DNA of 64,000 bases from Silurus meridionalis (GCF_014805685.1 NC_060904.1:15033311-15097310), one strand, 5' to 3'; counted from the stretch's first letter, positions 25,646 through 38,164 are shown. The notes: generated by a model not told the origin, from the sequence alone. Program-made: numbers and translations.

Positions 25646-27699
25646 AATCTAGATATAAAAAAAGAATGCAAGATACGTCCAGATAAATTAAGGTGAATCC
25701 TAGTTACTGTCTGAAGAAGAAGGTCTTAAGCAGAATGTTTGCAGAATAAGGTGTCAGGGCTGAGTAAATTCAAAGGCTCATTTCATCATGGAAGTGTTGA
25801 TGATAAAAGGAGATCTTGCATACTGTATGTTGATGAGAGCAGCTATAGAACCTTTTCGACCAATGATTTAGAATAAAGGTAAAAGTCCTGGCCCCTGAGT
25901 AACTCGCCTCCAGAGGTTTATTACTTATTTAAATGACTATATTAACCTCCGCATAACCAAGTTTTAAATAACTGGATCTTTAGTACAGATCTTTCTTATA
26001 TTATACACCGTTTCTTCCCTCTAAAATAGCTTTAAAATCCTCAAGCGCTTTAAGACCACAGCATGACTTCCTGAGCCTATGCCTCGCAGTATACGATTCT
26101 AAACAGTACTGTTGTACAGCTCTTTTCCCCCCTGCAGTATCTAAATATAATACACAGGCAACAGCTTACTCTAAAACACTGCATCCAGGAATAAGGACCG
26201 TATTATACATACTAGTATCATTACAATGCCTCTTTCATTTACAAATAGATTTAACTTGACATTTATTGACTTTTAAGGCTTTTAATGGTTTTAGTACCTG
26301 TCTAAATTTCAATCTTTCAGTCAGGATGGATCAAATTCAGTTTTAAGCTCACTGAATGCTCTATTAATGAAACATAAAGAAAATATAAAAAGGTGTATAT
26401 GCTGTTAACCCCTAGAACATACTCATTCTCAGGGTTTATCTATAAGTAGTTTCTATGGACCAACTCAGAACCTGGTGTTATAATTCGGTATATTTTTGCC
26501 AAGTTGTCTGAAAAGAATTCTGAAAGAAATCCTTATTTGTAGAAATCTTAATTTTAGGTTTATTTAAATTTGTTTTGTTTTGTTTTCCTAACAGTCATCA
26601 CTTTTGTACATACTGTAAAGCAATCCTACCTGCATCCGAGTTTCTTTTTTTTTATTTCACAATTTTCATTAAAGTACATATATTTGTATTTTTGAGCTGT
26701 TGTTATTAATTCCATTCAAAGTTGCTCTCCAATATGGTTACTGTATTACTGTACATTTCTACTGGAATGATAAGGTCCCGTTTGACCAAAATAGCCTCTA
26801 AGAAAACTGTAATCCAAATATCTGCACCAAAAGCTGTCAGCAAAAAATAAATTTTAAAATGTTGCAGGTCATGTTTAATATTTTGTCAATTCAAGACTGG
26901 ACTACTGCAATTTGTTTTGGTAGGTCCACCGCTTAACATTTTTGGAGATTTTGTTTCAAAACAAAATCACCAAAGAAATACATGAAAACTATTTGCTAAA
27001 TTATATTATTTTGAATTATGATCTTTGAAAGAAGTACAATCACCCCTTCATTTAACAGAGACTGAAAGGCAAAAAGACCACTCTCCAATCAAGTGGTACA
27101 GAATCAAGACAGCTTTAGAGCCTCACTGTTTCTTACTGACGTCTTATTAAAGTCCCTGATCAATACGGGATAATAATTAGCTTTAACACACTAGGTCTTA
27201 TTCCACTATTGGCATTAAACACTTCCACCACCACCCATTACTTTAGATTTAATTTTTGCTTAAATTCAGAATGTTCTAGAACTTCAGGAGAGCTGATTAA
27301 TGCCAGCCTGCTCTGTCGACATGCATTATTAATAAAAACTGACTAACATAAAAAATCATTTGGAGCACCAGGTATACTCCTGAAATGATAATGACCATGA
27401 ATGAAAACTGCTTAAATTGGGGAAGGATGTTTGACAGTCCGCTTTGAGCGATTCAAACAATGCAGCCTGGTGCCATCTTAAAATGGTGAAAAAAAGTTTA
27501 CTGATTATTTAAGTTCACTGTATTTAAGCTCTGTTTCACAATATAAGCCACTGGGGGTTTAAAAACAATTGGGGAAAGTAGTAGCACTGTGTGGTGGATG
27601 ACATTAATTAATTAATTCATTTATTTATTAATATGTCTCAAGACTGCTATTACATTTCATCTGGATATTCTCAATGATGGAGAAACACTTACTTTGACT
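25646..27699. other. Intronic sequence, mostly unassigned
   Basis: AT-rich. The one recognised item is a tiny LINE piece at 26890-26940 ('caagactggactactgcaat'), corresponding to the SRLDYCN segment. Confidence 0.5.
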
Positions 27700-28840
27700 T
27701 TATTTGAGAACACAATGACATTGTACACCGTGACCCTATGATGGCATCATTATTCTAAAACATTCCAAGATTTTTCTAAAACCTAGAACAAATGAAAGAC
27801 TCTAAAAAACTGTAAGCTCATAAAACATGGATATCAATGCTATTCACATTATGATTATTAAGTTCTTAAACACTATGGTATTATTTGTATTAGCAGTATT
27901 ACATAACAAGGCATTTTAGAACACATTCAATTTATTCTACAACACTTGTTTAGAATCTGGCTGGAATACAATAGCTCCGTTGTGGTGTGCTATTATACTC
28001 TAGAACACCATTGCCCTATGGTAGACTCGTTATTTAAAAAATAGACCATTTTACAGAATGATGTAGCTACAATCTAGAAAAAAAAACCCATAAGAATAAA
28101 AAAAACATAATACTATAATAACTTTGGTGTTTCTCCCATTTAACCATGTGATTTTCTAGAATACAGATTGTTCGACCATGCTGTTTAGATTCCTAGAACA
28201 TTGTGCCATTATTACGATAACATAGAGCAACTAAATGCAAACAGTCCAGAACACATTATCACATTGTTCTTGGTACACTATGGCATTATTATTCCATAAT
28301 ATTGTTAGATTCTAGAACACACTGAAATTGCTCTATAACAGTAATAGCCTAGAATCTCATAGAAATACAACAGCTACAGGATACTGCGGTCTTTTAGTAT
28401 TAATCTAAAACACCATGGCCCCTCGGGTAGACTCATTATTCTAAAACATTGACAGGTAATTCTAGAACCTCTGGGTCATTTTACAGAATGATTAAGCTAT
28501 AATTTAGAACAAAGGAAATACTCTAGAACATTATGGTCAGTATACAAAACACAACACGGACACGATGGCATCATAATGACTACAACGTTCTCCCACGCTA
28601 CCATGTGATATCATTCTAGAACACAGATTACCCTCACATTGTTTGACTATGATGAACATAGCGCTAATAAAAATATTTTATTATTTTTATATATTTATTT
28701 ATTTTTTTAATTTTTACAATATTGTGAGATTCTGGAATACACTGAAATTATTTCAGCACACTAGTACTCTAGTGTCTATCTGGAATACAATTTTAGGACA
28801 CTGTGCTATTACTCCAGAAGATTGTTGCCCCGCTTAAAAT
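27700..28840. repeat. Degenerate higher-order tandem repeat (about 400-450 bp period)
   Basis: A short motif, ttctaGAACAc, recurs roughly every 30-90 bp. Longer blocks also recur in the same order. 'agattctagaacacactgaa' (28308) pairs with 'agattctggaatacactgaa' (28727). 'tagactcgttattt' (28022) pairs with 'tagactcattattc' (28426). 'attttacagaatgatgtagc' (28047) pairs with 'attttacagaatgattaagc' (28473). 'ccatgtgattttctagaata' (28143) pairs with 'ccatgtgatatcattctaga' (28602). This gives about three diverged copies. I cannot assign the family. Confidence 0.75.
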
Positions 28841-29980
28841 GTCATGACTTTGTAGCTTCAACATGACTTTGGTATCAGTTGTTGAGACTGGTGTAATAAA
28901 GTATAGCCCTATTCTAGAACACCTGCAGTTGTCTTGAAGTCACACCACTGTCAAATTGGGCCAAAATGTCAAACCTAAGACATGTACTTTATAACATAAA
29001 TGGGGACAGTTAGTTATGGGTAGTTATATACTGAAGAAAACTGGGGGACTGGGGGGGGCAATTAGTGAAATTAATTGTTATGCATTGTAATGTTATTAAA
29101 ATATATTACTTTCTAATAATAACAGGCTCTGATGTATTACAGTCTAACCACAAATGTTATTATCGGTTAGCTAACTCTACTACTCTGGCATGTCTGCAAA
29201 ACTAGTTTGCTCCGATTCTCACGCAGAATTTTTCTTCTTTCTGTTGTAGTTAATAATTCAAAAGAAGAGAAAGAGGAAATAAAAGCAAGGAAAGCCCTTT
29301 AGCTTGAAGACTTTCATGTGATGTAAAGTGTACTCATCCTGACACTGGGGACTCAAAAAATGTCTCCTTCGCTAAATTTCTCTTTGTTGATTAACAGCTA
29401 GTCTTTAATCAATTCATTATTAACATTATAATCCATAATTAAAAAAAAAAAAACGTTAAAAAATAATAATACAAGCACTTTTTTAGATCTATTTCAGTCC
29501 CACTTTTGTTGTCGTATTTAAAATTTAAAATATTAAAACTACTATCAGAGCTGCTCTTGTACAAAATCCGATGTGATATAAGTTACTCTTCGATGTCGTC
29601 TGACGCTTCCTCAGTCCTCAAGCACACTGACCTGTAAATGATCCGTTTTCTTTGCCTCATAAACATGGAGCAAAGTGTCAATTGTGGCTCCATCAAGAAC
29701 TACATCACTTGCTGAATTTAAAGGTCACTGAGCTTGAAAAAAATGAATATAGAGTAATCTGTGTTTAAAAAGGCCTTTGTGTTTAAAGGACAAGAGACAG
29801 AAGGAGGCCTGTGCATTTACAGATCATTTAGCCCTCAAAAAGATAAAGTATTTTTTAGATGTCCAGGGCAAATATTACCGTAATAAACTATTATATATAA
29901 CCAATGACTATAATTTTTGCATATTTTCATCCGTTCAGCACTGTGAGCATTTGCATTAGCAATAAAAATGATAAGCATCC
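28841..29980. other. Intronic sequence, nothing recognised
   Basis: AT-rich with a G run at 29052-29058 and an A run near 29442. No gene or repeat family was recognised. Confidence 0.5.
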
Positions 29981-29983
29981 TCA

Positions 29984-30380
29984 AAATCCTGTCAAACTAG
30001 CGCATCCTAACTATGCTAGCAAAGAATTTAAATATTGTAGTGATTATGAAAATTCTCTCAGTGATCCTGTCAGATTAGTACATTATATAGCCTTGTTAGC
30101 AAACATTAGCAGTGAATATCATGGAGATTAGATCAATTGCCACAGAAATCCTGTCAGATTAGCACAGCACAGAATTGCTAGCAAATATTAGCAGTAAAGG
30201 TTTTGTGTAATTTCCAGATTAGGAAATGGATTTCTCTAAGAAATCCTGGCATAGTGATGCATCCTAGCCTGCCAACTAAAGTTAGCATTGAAGATTTTAT
30301 GGATTTATGGATATAAATATTTTTCAAATTCTTTTAAGGATTTAGCCAATCAAGCTAAGAAATGTAAATAATTCTAATAT
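29984..30380 (+). repeat. Degenerate minisatellite, about 85-95 bp period
   Basis: Four or more diverged units start at about 29984, 30064, 30148 and 30243. Each opens with 'aatcctgtcagattagc' or a close variant and continues to 'gctagcaaatattagcag'. The same unit occurs in reverse orientation at 44580-44890 and 46240-46970. Confidence 0.75.
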
Positions 30381-30559
30381 ATGAATCCTAACGATTTTCT
30401 TTATCCCATCTGCAAGGACACACTGAGTAAACACACAAATACACACACAAACACACTGGCAATATGTAATAAACCTTAAAGATTTTTACTGCATGAGCAT
30501 ATATTCACAGTAGAACGGGATAAACCATCAAAAATCAGCTTTTAAACACAGAAACATTA

Positions 30560-30840
30560 TTACCAAATGGTTTCCATTATGTATTGCCTTTGCCAACATC
30601 GTTAAATGATTACCATTAAACCACTGTAAAAACTTACTGGATGCTTAATAGTGTCCTGATGGCCCCTACTGGTGTCCAGTAGGTACCAATATGTGATCTA
30701 CAAGTTGCCAAAGCTGCCAAATAGTTGTTCCATTGGTCTTAAATGGCATCCACTAGATACAACTAGACACAGAAGGCAGAAAAATTACTAGTAGAGATCA
30801 TTAATGCCATTACAATTCCCATTGTAACCATTGAAACCGC
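30560..30840 (+). repeat. Dispersed repeat, inverted partner at 44220-44500
   Basis: 'ctactggtgtccagtaggta' pairs with the complement 'ctattggtgtccagtggata' of the 44-kb copy. 'ttgttccattggtctta' pairs with 'ttgttttattggttctt', and 'ggcatccactag' with 'ggtgtccactag'. Flanking 'ggtttccatta' and 'cattacaattcccatt' blocks are shared too. Its family is unknown to me. Confidence 0.7.
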
Positions 30841-31937
30841 TACACATTCTATGTCTCTGACTCACTTACACACCGACATAAACCCTCTGACAAAAGTGTC
30901 ACGTACACATAAAAATGAGCTTGTCAGTGAGAAGATGCCCTAGGATAGGATAACAGGAACTGAAGATCCCTTCATTTCAATTGTCTAATTCTTTTCCAGA
31001 CATTCTCTGGACACCTTCGACTGGTTTTATTAAATCAAAGTCCCCGAACGGCCAGGACAAGTTTCAAGCTGCACGCCAACAGAAGCGACGTCTGTCACTA
31101 TTTCTCAGTCGGGAACATTTTCATTCGCAGAACCTCTCAGAGGATGAAGCCGAGCTATTATCCAGTGTACAGGCAGACAGGCCAAGGCTATAAACGCTTC
31201 ATGAGGTATAAGAGCTGGAGCTGCGTAAAGGGTTTTTTTATTATTCAGAGGCTTTTACTTTTACGTTTAGCTGAAAGCCCTATCTTTCCGGCTGCTTTTA
31301 CTTCACTTTTACTTCACATAGTCCGCTTTATGAAGAAAAAATAAAAAATTAAAAAGACCAATTGGGGACTTGTTTTGATATTAATTTTTTTTATTTTAAA
31401 TGTTATTGCAAGGTTATACTTATTCAAATGATGTCAATGCTGCCAAAGTACCAATTAGAAATAAAAATAATTTCTTTCTTACATAAACCTTTTAGTACAT
31501 TTTTAGTAGTTAAATGACATTAGAATTGTGATCATCAGGATTTTTGAACAAGCTGTTCTTTGGCACTTATATTGTGGTAAAAATGTTTCTTCACATATTC
31601 TAGTGAAAACATCTTAGTCAGCTATCATACCACATCTCTAGAGCACAAAGGTATTAGTGGTGATGCTTAAGTGCAGGGGAAGCTTGGTGGTAGTATTGCT
31701 TGAACGGCTGAATTTCCGCTCAAAAACCCTAAGACCTTTGAGCCACTAATATAAGACACCAGTGATCCAGACCCCTTCTGACTCCAGATCTTCTGAAGGA
31801 ACTTCTTATCATTTCCTTGCCCAATACTGCTAAAGATGATAGCATGGCCACCCTAAAGATTACTGTTCAAGGAACTAGTTAGATATTTAGAAATTACTTT
31901 GTACTACAAATTATACAAACAGATTTAATATCCCAGT
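30841..31937. other. Intronic sequence, nothing recognised
   Basis: A somewhat CpG-richer patch lies at 31000-31200; otherwise it is AT-rich. No exon or repeat was recognised. Confidence 0.5.
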
Positions 31938-32062
31938 ACCCTGATGAGGATGGGTTCTCTTCTGAATCTGGTTCCTCTCTTTTCCTCATTTCAATCCAGG
32001 GAATTTTTCCTCACTACTGGCACTTCTCGCTCATTATGGATACAATTATATCCTGAATTATG
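31938..32062 (+). mobile_element. LINE 3' UTR fragment
   Basis: 'tgatgaggatgggttctctt', 'tctggttcctctc' and 'gggaatttttcctcactact' are decayed forms of the LINE 3' UTR seen at about 14460-14560. Confidence 0.55.
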
Positions 32063-32468
32063 TAATGTATGTATAAAAGAACTGAAGTATGTGAATTGTT
32101 TTTCCTCTGGTTGTTAGAAGAAAATCAAAGCTCCTTACAGAGACACTGTGCCTATAGGCAACAACAAACAACAAATGAGATCAAGAGCATGTCAAACGTT
32201 CGTCAAGTAATCTGTCCACGCCTGAACAGTGCCATGGGTATGGTGTTTATCTGTTCTTTCTATGCACATCACTCAGTCAAATCATCTCAGTTCATAAGAA
32301 CTTTAGAACTACGGTAAAAACTAGTTTTTTCAATTTTTTACAATTACAGCATATATAATGTACTGTATGTTGCCACCAAGTGCTAAATCCGTCTGACACC
32401 TAGGTCATATATTATTATAATATTTTCCCTGGTTCAACCATGACAGCAAACAACAAATTTTGGGTATA

Positions 32469-32782
32469 CAGCGCAACCTCGATACTAACGGGGGTTACGT
32501 TCTATGACCCCTCGCGAGTAACAAAAAATCGCAAGGTTTTGACTTTCTTTTGCAAGGGAAATTGTACGTGTACTGTAAACTTGTGAATTACTTGCCATAA
32601 ATGTTTTATTTACTATTTTAAATGAATAATACAATAATAAAATGTTTTTTAAACATTTGTATGTAATTTATTAGTACAAAATCTGTTCTCGCCAACTATC
32701 AGATTTTTCACTAGGTACACTTAATCCGGTTCTAAATGAAAAGTCGCAAACTCTCGCGGTCACGAGTATAGAGGTTCCACTG
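32469..32782. mobile_element. MITE with TA target duplication, pogo/Tigger-like
   Basis: The left end is 'cagcgcaacctcgatactaa'. The right end, read on the other strand, is 'cagtggaacctctatactcg'. TA dinucleotides flank both sides (32467-32468 and 32783-32784). Subterminal parts also pair imperfectly (cgcgagtaac...cgcaaggttt against cgcgagagtttgcgactttt). It is 314 bp with no coding capacity. CAG-ending termini and TA duplications fit nonautonomous pogo/Tigger-type elements; the exact family is inferred. Confidence 0.78.
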
Positions 32783-34067
32783 TACAGGTGTTTACGGAAC
32801 ATGTTTGGGTCTTAACACCTTGGAACAAAATCTGATCTAAATAACAATCGCACATTATTAGACTTTTCGTCCTAATGTCATGTGCAAGCTTGCAATTCAA
32901 CTATCAAAGTCAATTTATAACGAGTCTCAGCCTTCGATTTTTTTGTGGGTACCCAGGTAATTGAAATGTGTGTGCAGAACATTCAAGATTTGAAAACTTT
33001 TTTTCTTTTAATATTTATGAGAATATGGTTAATTTTTCTTTAATTCTGCAGAATTTCAAGTTGAAAACCCCTGGTGGGGAGCAGATATGAACCTGAAATT
33101 TTTGGAGAAATACGTCCTCTATAGTGGCATTCTGTGGGAAGAAACTTGGCTTGAGATTAAACTGCTTTAAGGAGCTAAAGCTTGTAGAAATTTGAGGAAA
33201 ATGTCTACATTGTTCATGTATTTCAACTGCTGCCTGTTAGTTTGAGATTTGGTGTGTGTTATCTGGATGTTTATGCACGCTAAATTTCTTCAGTAGTTAT
33301 GCCAAAACTATGACTGTTATACAGTATTTTTCATGTATTATATTTTCTTTTAATTATTATTACTTTAAGTGCACTAATGGGTAAAATCAATACCCAGGGG
33401 AGTAAATATGCCAACGGACTAAAACCCAGCACAAATACTGAAGGGATTTTTAATATCATGTGACGTGTGTAGAGAGAAAATATTCATTTTGGAACAATAA
33501 AACAAAGATTGAAAACCACGGTGGTGGATCTTCAGACTCCCCCCTATAATTCTGTCCACATTACTGCTCACATCGTTTGTAGCCATAGACACCAGATATA
33601 TTAAAGTGGAGCATGCTGAAAGGACAAGGCCACTGACACCCAGACCCTGCGTTGTAATTAAGCCTAGTGCACGCATTCTGACTGGCACGTCGTTCGATCC
33701 ACATCGAAATTTCACACCATGCTTTCGAGGGCAGAGAGCTGAATTACGATCAGAAGGTATCACGGCTGCCAACGGCTCCTCGTCCGGACACGAGCCGCTG
33801 ATCCGCTCCAAAACGGATCAGCGGCGCTGCATAATTCATCCACCCGTGAGCAAGGACAAAGGGGTGGAGTGTGCTGCTCTTTCAAAAGCCCAATGGAAGT
33901 GGAATAAGAGTGAGTCGTATGCCAGAATAGAGTTAGTTATTTAATGTGTTCTCCTCCGTGAACTTGCTGCAATGATGCTTTGCTGGGATGATTTTTTTTT
34001 TCGAAACAATCAATAACATAATACAGGTCAATGATCTCCAACATTTATTCTTCATTTTCTTTGAGGT
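32783..34067. other. Intronic sequence with CpG-dense patch
   Basis: The segment 33640-33910 is distinctly CpG-rich against an AT-rich background and includes a hairpin at 33795-33824. Long open frames exist there on both strands (33606-33944 plus, 33419-33811 minus), but neither protein resembles a family I know. Confidence 0.45.
33795..33824. repeat. Perfect 11-bp inverted repeat (hairpin)
   Basis: The arms are ccgctgatccg and cggatcagcgg with an 8-base spacer. The stem is GC-rich in an AT-rich intron. It could be a stem-loop in RNA, a palindromic protein-binding site, or chance. Confidence 0.85.
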
Positions 34068-34561
34068 ACACTTGACTTTTCCAGTCATATGTGGTTCTTC
34101 CCCAAACTGTTACCACAAAGTTGAAGACACATGAATGTATAGATGTCTTTGGATACGATAACCTGAAATTTTCCCATAACTTAAACTAGGAGACCCAAAC
34201 CTCTTCCAGCATGACAATACCCACAAAGCCAACTCAAACTCAAATGCTGTTGGATTAAAAGTTCTTGAGTGTCCTGCTATAGATCTCTGACCTCAAACCT
34301 TTTGAACACCATTGAGATGAACTGGAACTGTGATTGCACTTCAGGTCTCCTCACTCTCCATAAGTAGCTGTTGTTACTAAAAACCTTGTAGATGAATAAG
34401 CATAAATCTTCATTATAACACTCGGAAATGTAGCGCAGCATCTTCCCAGAAGAGTGGAGATTATTATATCTGCAAATAGGGATTAAATACTGAATGGGAT
34501 GAGAAAAATCATATATAAATTTCATGGTCGGGTGTCCACAAACTTTTGTTTATATAGTGTA
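34068..34561 (+). mobile_element. Longest copy of the decayed Tc1-like family
   Basis: It contains the 5' 'ccagtcatatgtggttcttc' block, 'gagacccaaacctcttccag', 'ctctgacctcaaaccttttg' (catalytic DLNP region), the 'cttcaggtctcctcac' block, 'cccagaagagtggagatta', and an intact-looking 3' terminus 'gtgtccacaaacttttgttt' ending 'atatagtgta'. The transposase frame is destroyed throughout, and the 5' terminal repeat is not visible. Confidence 0.8.
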
Positions 34562-34734
34562 TTTAATGTTTGTACAACAATCTATTGTTGAGTATATCAA
34601 AAGCCTATCAGATCATTTATCAATTCGACTCACAGGAAGGTTCTAGACTCCTGATGTTTTTCTACAAACAAACCTTTCTACATGCAAATCTGAATATAAT
34701 CCGATATGAATTAAAACACTCAATTATAGTAGGA

Positions 34735-34755
34735 AGTAGTAGTAGTAGTAGTAGT
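34735..34755. repeat. (AGT)n microsatellite
   Basis: About seven trinucleotide repeats followed by T-rich sequence. Confidence 0.9.
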
Positions 34756-35563
34756 TTTTTTATTTTTTTATTTTTTTTAGAACTGTCTCTTCTATGAAGA
34801 GCACTTCACATAAACAGATTTTTTTTTAAATGGTTTTAATTGATGATATTTAGTTTTTTGTCACTGAAGAGAGGTTCATTCAGAGAAAAAGTCTCTAGTG
34901 TAATCTTGTTCGTGCCAAGACAAAAAAAATGAGACTTTTGAAACATGAATCATAGTAACATTATATAACGAGCACTTGTTTCATAGATGTTCTACAACAA
35001 TAGGTTAAAGGGTGATGTGTTCCTATGAGCCAAACTTGAAAATATCCTAAGTCGAGACATGGCCTAGCCTACACAGGAGTCTTAAATAATGGTGATCAGT
35101 ATGCGTCAGTGTACTGAAATGCGTCAACAAATGGCAGGTCATGATCAAGCAAAACAGAGCAATTTATATTATCATACTGTATAAACTAAACTGTGTTTGC
35201 ACACCTGCAAAACTTTCAATATTTGTACAATTTTGTTGCATCGCTATCGTCATTGTAAGATCGATAAAACATAAGTAGAACCATCGTAACACATGGAAAA
35301 TCTGTAAATGATAAAACTTTAAAGGCATAACAGTGACTTCATTTATGCCGGAACGCCTTCCGTGACCTGAGCGTTGATCCTTTTTCCTGTAACCTCTATC
35401 AGTAACGCAAAAAAATCTGGAACATATGAATGAGTTATGAAAGTGGGTTCCATTACTGTTTCTATTACTGTTAGCTCTGTTTTAGCTCCATTCATATTCA
35501 AGATTTACAACTGGAAAACCTGTCTTGAATATATCCAAATCCAAATCTCCTGGCTATGGTGGG

Positions 35564-35566
<3 letters not shown>

Positions 35567-35600
<34 letters not shown>
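35567..35600. repeat. (ATT)n microsatellite
   Basis: About eleven trinucleotide repeats. The neighbouring 34762-35566 and 35601-36144 hold no gene; 35650-36000 is purine-rich. Confidence 0.93.
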
Positions 35601-36143
35601 ACCTTTTTCTATAAAGACTTATCACAATGTCTGGAGTATTTCTGCCCTGTCTGGGAGGCAGAAAGAGAGACAGAAAAGCCGACAAGCCGAAGGAAGCAAA
35701 ATGAAAAGAAAAAAAAAACATGGACCTCTGCTTGCTATCTGCCCTCTTTCACATCCCATACTATAAACAAGAACCATATTTAAAAGCGAGCTCCATAAAA
35801 ACTTGAGGGTGAAGGTAAAGATTAAAACAAGTAGAAAATCTCAAGTATTAGCACATAAGTACTTATATAAGTACAAGTATAATCTAAACAATTCCACAAA
35901 GAGGTGTGGGACAGTAGGACGAAAAAAAAAAAAGAAGATGAACCTCGGAGGCGAGAGGCAGCAAGAACAAGAGACGTAAGGAGACACAGAGAAATAGATG
36001 TGTTTGTTTATGTGTGTTTCTGTGAGATGGAGCCTGAGGCCAAAGCAGTACTAGTGGTGTTAATGACACACAGCCAGAACACCAGACTAGCAGCAACAGT
36101 GTGTTTATTCCATGTCCACCCACCTACCCATCCGCCCACCCAT

Positions 36144-36144
<1 letters not shown>

Positions 36145-36184
<40 letters not shown>
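36145..36184. repeat. (CA)n microsatellite
   Basis: About 20 repeats. Confidence 0.95.
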
Positions 36185-36192
<8 letters not shown>

Positions 36193-36284
36193 GAATACCA
36201 GAATGACAGCAACAGTGTACCTCATGCCCTAACCTCCTTCACTATTCACTACCACAGTAAAAAAAGAAAGAAAAAAGAAAATAG

Positions 36285-36306
36285 GCCACACACACACACA
36301 CACATA
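36285..36306. repeat. (CA)n microsatellite, short
   Basis: Eleven repeats or so, followed by a GA/CAGA-rich run to about 36356. Unassigned intron follows to 37257. Confidence 0.9.
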
Positions 36307-37257
36307 TAGATAGAGAGACAAAGACAAAGAGAGAGAGAGACAGAGAGAGAGAGAGAAATGGCTCAGTCTCACACAGTTCTGCTTTTAATCAAGCAAGTTA
36401 TGTCACTGATGTTGTTTGTTGTTTCAATTTGGTCTGTCCATTATTTTTGATTTTGTACAGAAATGTAGATTTTTAATTGTCATTGTTGGTCATTAAGTCC
36501 TGGACCATCTCCTACACAGCAACAGAGTCAAAGTTCATGTCCATTAATATATAAGAAATGTTTCCCAACAGTCTATTCTCGTCATTTCATAGCGTCGTCT
36601 TGTAGCATGCGATCCATGATGCTTGTAATTGATGCTTTGATCAAACAGATTTCAATCTTCTGACCCTCTAGAAGGCTACCTACAATGTCAGCATTTTCAC
36701 GTCCTTTGATTGGACGGTCAGAGAGAAATGCATCGGTAGCAAACTACACAAGCTCGAATTTATTCATGTGATTTAATGCTGTTTTTTTATTCCACAATGA
36801 CTGATGGAGGAGAAGAAACCGATTTAGTCACAGATACATTTACAAGGACATTTACAAGATGGACTTTTCCTGAAAAGCTGAAGATCATGAGAAAAAAATC
36901 AGTTTTTAAGAGTTGTCTAACCTGTCCAATTCTTTTGAAAAACACACACAATTTAAATCCCCCTAAAACAGTAATGTGCTGAAAAGATTTACATTTTATG
37001 AGTTTAATATCGATGCTAGATGCTAGAGATGATGTATATGGGCAGTGCAGTTGTGGCTACAGTGAAAGAAGACTTTTTGAATTGTGTTCATTAGGTTTCT
37101 TGCTTTAGTAATGACATTCATTCCCACTGTATGAGATTTCTGTCTGTAATGCAGCGCTCTGTTATACTGGTGTCATAATGTGGTGGATTGATTCAGGTAG
37201 AACACCACAGAAGGCCTGGGTGTGAAATGCATGGCCCACCAATGATGTACACAAATT

Positions 37258-37301
37258 AATCTTATGATCGGGTGTCCACAAACTTGTGTCCATATAGTGA
37301 A
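37258..37301 (+). mobile_element. Isolated Tc1-like 3' terminus
   Basis: 'atcgggtgtccacaaacttg' followed by 'tgtccatatagtgaaca' matches the terminal repeat of the common family. No body of the element precedes it. Confidence 0.7.
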
Positions 37302-37528
37302 CATTGAAGCAAGCATGGAAGTGACAGGAAGTCCCTGATCCCCACACTCATGGAGACTGGGTGAAGGGTGTGTATTCATACCAGTGGGAGCACTAATGGG
37401 TGGAAATCAATACCCCACAAAGCAGGGTAGTAAATCTTTTCCACTGCTTTGAAACACAGCCCTAAAGAGCTGATGTATGGGATTCAGGACAGACACATAA
37501 AAACACCAGAGGCTGTGACATGTGGCTT

Positions 37529-37531
<3 letters not shown>

Positions 37532-37589
<58 letters not shown>
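37532..37589. repeat. (TG)n microsatellite
   Basis: About 29 repeats. Confidence 0.96.
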
Positions 37590-37590
<1 letters not shown>

Positions 37591-37778
37591 TCCAAATTAA
37601 TGTGAGACTGTGCACTTCTCCCCACTGAATACACACTCATCACTTAGCACATGCTCTGACCCACACTACGCCATGTGATTCCTCTCTGTTACCATAGTTA
37701 CACTGCCCTGCATCAAGCAGTGAACCTGTGCACCCTTGGAAACGTAGGCAGGCATGGAGTGTGTGGTCCAGAGCCGAA

Positions 37779-37780
37779 CA

Positions 37781-37830
<50 letters not shown>
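37779..37830. repeat. (CA)n microsatellite, interrupted
   Basis: A CA run broken by a TA step near 37786 and by extra A near 37818. Confidence 0.93.
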
Positions 37831-38109
37831 AACAAACCTCTCCTATTGCTGACGCATTAACCGTTGTTAGACGTTAATTCCTCCCGAAGCGGCACGTCAC
37901 CTCAGGGGCAAAACAGGAGAAAAAAAAAAAAAAAAGAAAGAAAAAAATGAACGCTGAATAATTCAGCTGGTGTTCTGTGTCGGAGCCGTACGGGTGATAC
38001 TCCCTTGAGGTAAACCTGAACATGAACGAATGAATAAAAGTGCGACTGCTGTTATTTGGGAGCACAGATCGTGCCGAGGCCTCGGAGCACACTCACAACT
38101 CTAATTGAG

Positions 38110-38111
<2 letters not shown>

Positions 38112-38163
<52 letters not shown>
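38112..38163. repeat. (TG)n microsatellite
   Basis: About 26 repeats. Poly(A)-rich sequence lies upstream near 37920-37945. The interval 38164-39312 has no recognised gene; a 95-codon frame at 38258-38545 has no recognisable family. Confidence 0.95.

Positions 38164-38164
<1 letters not shown>

Noticed and set aside
33419..33811. 130-codon minus-strand frame as a possible first exon of man1c1
   Set aside because: It lacks the short basic tail, long hydrophobic anchor and stem expected for a Golgi mannosidase N-terminus, and no donor site in the right phase was evident. The region is reported instead for its CpG content.
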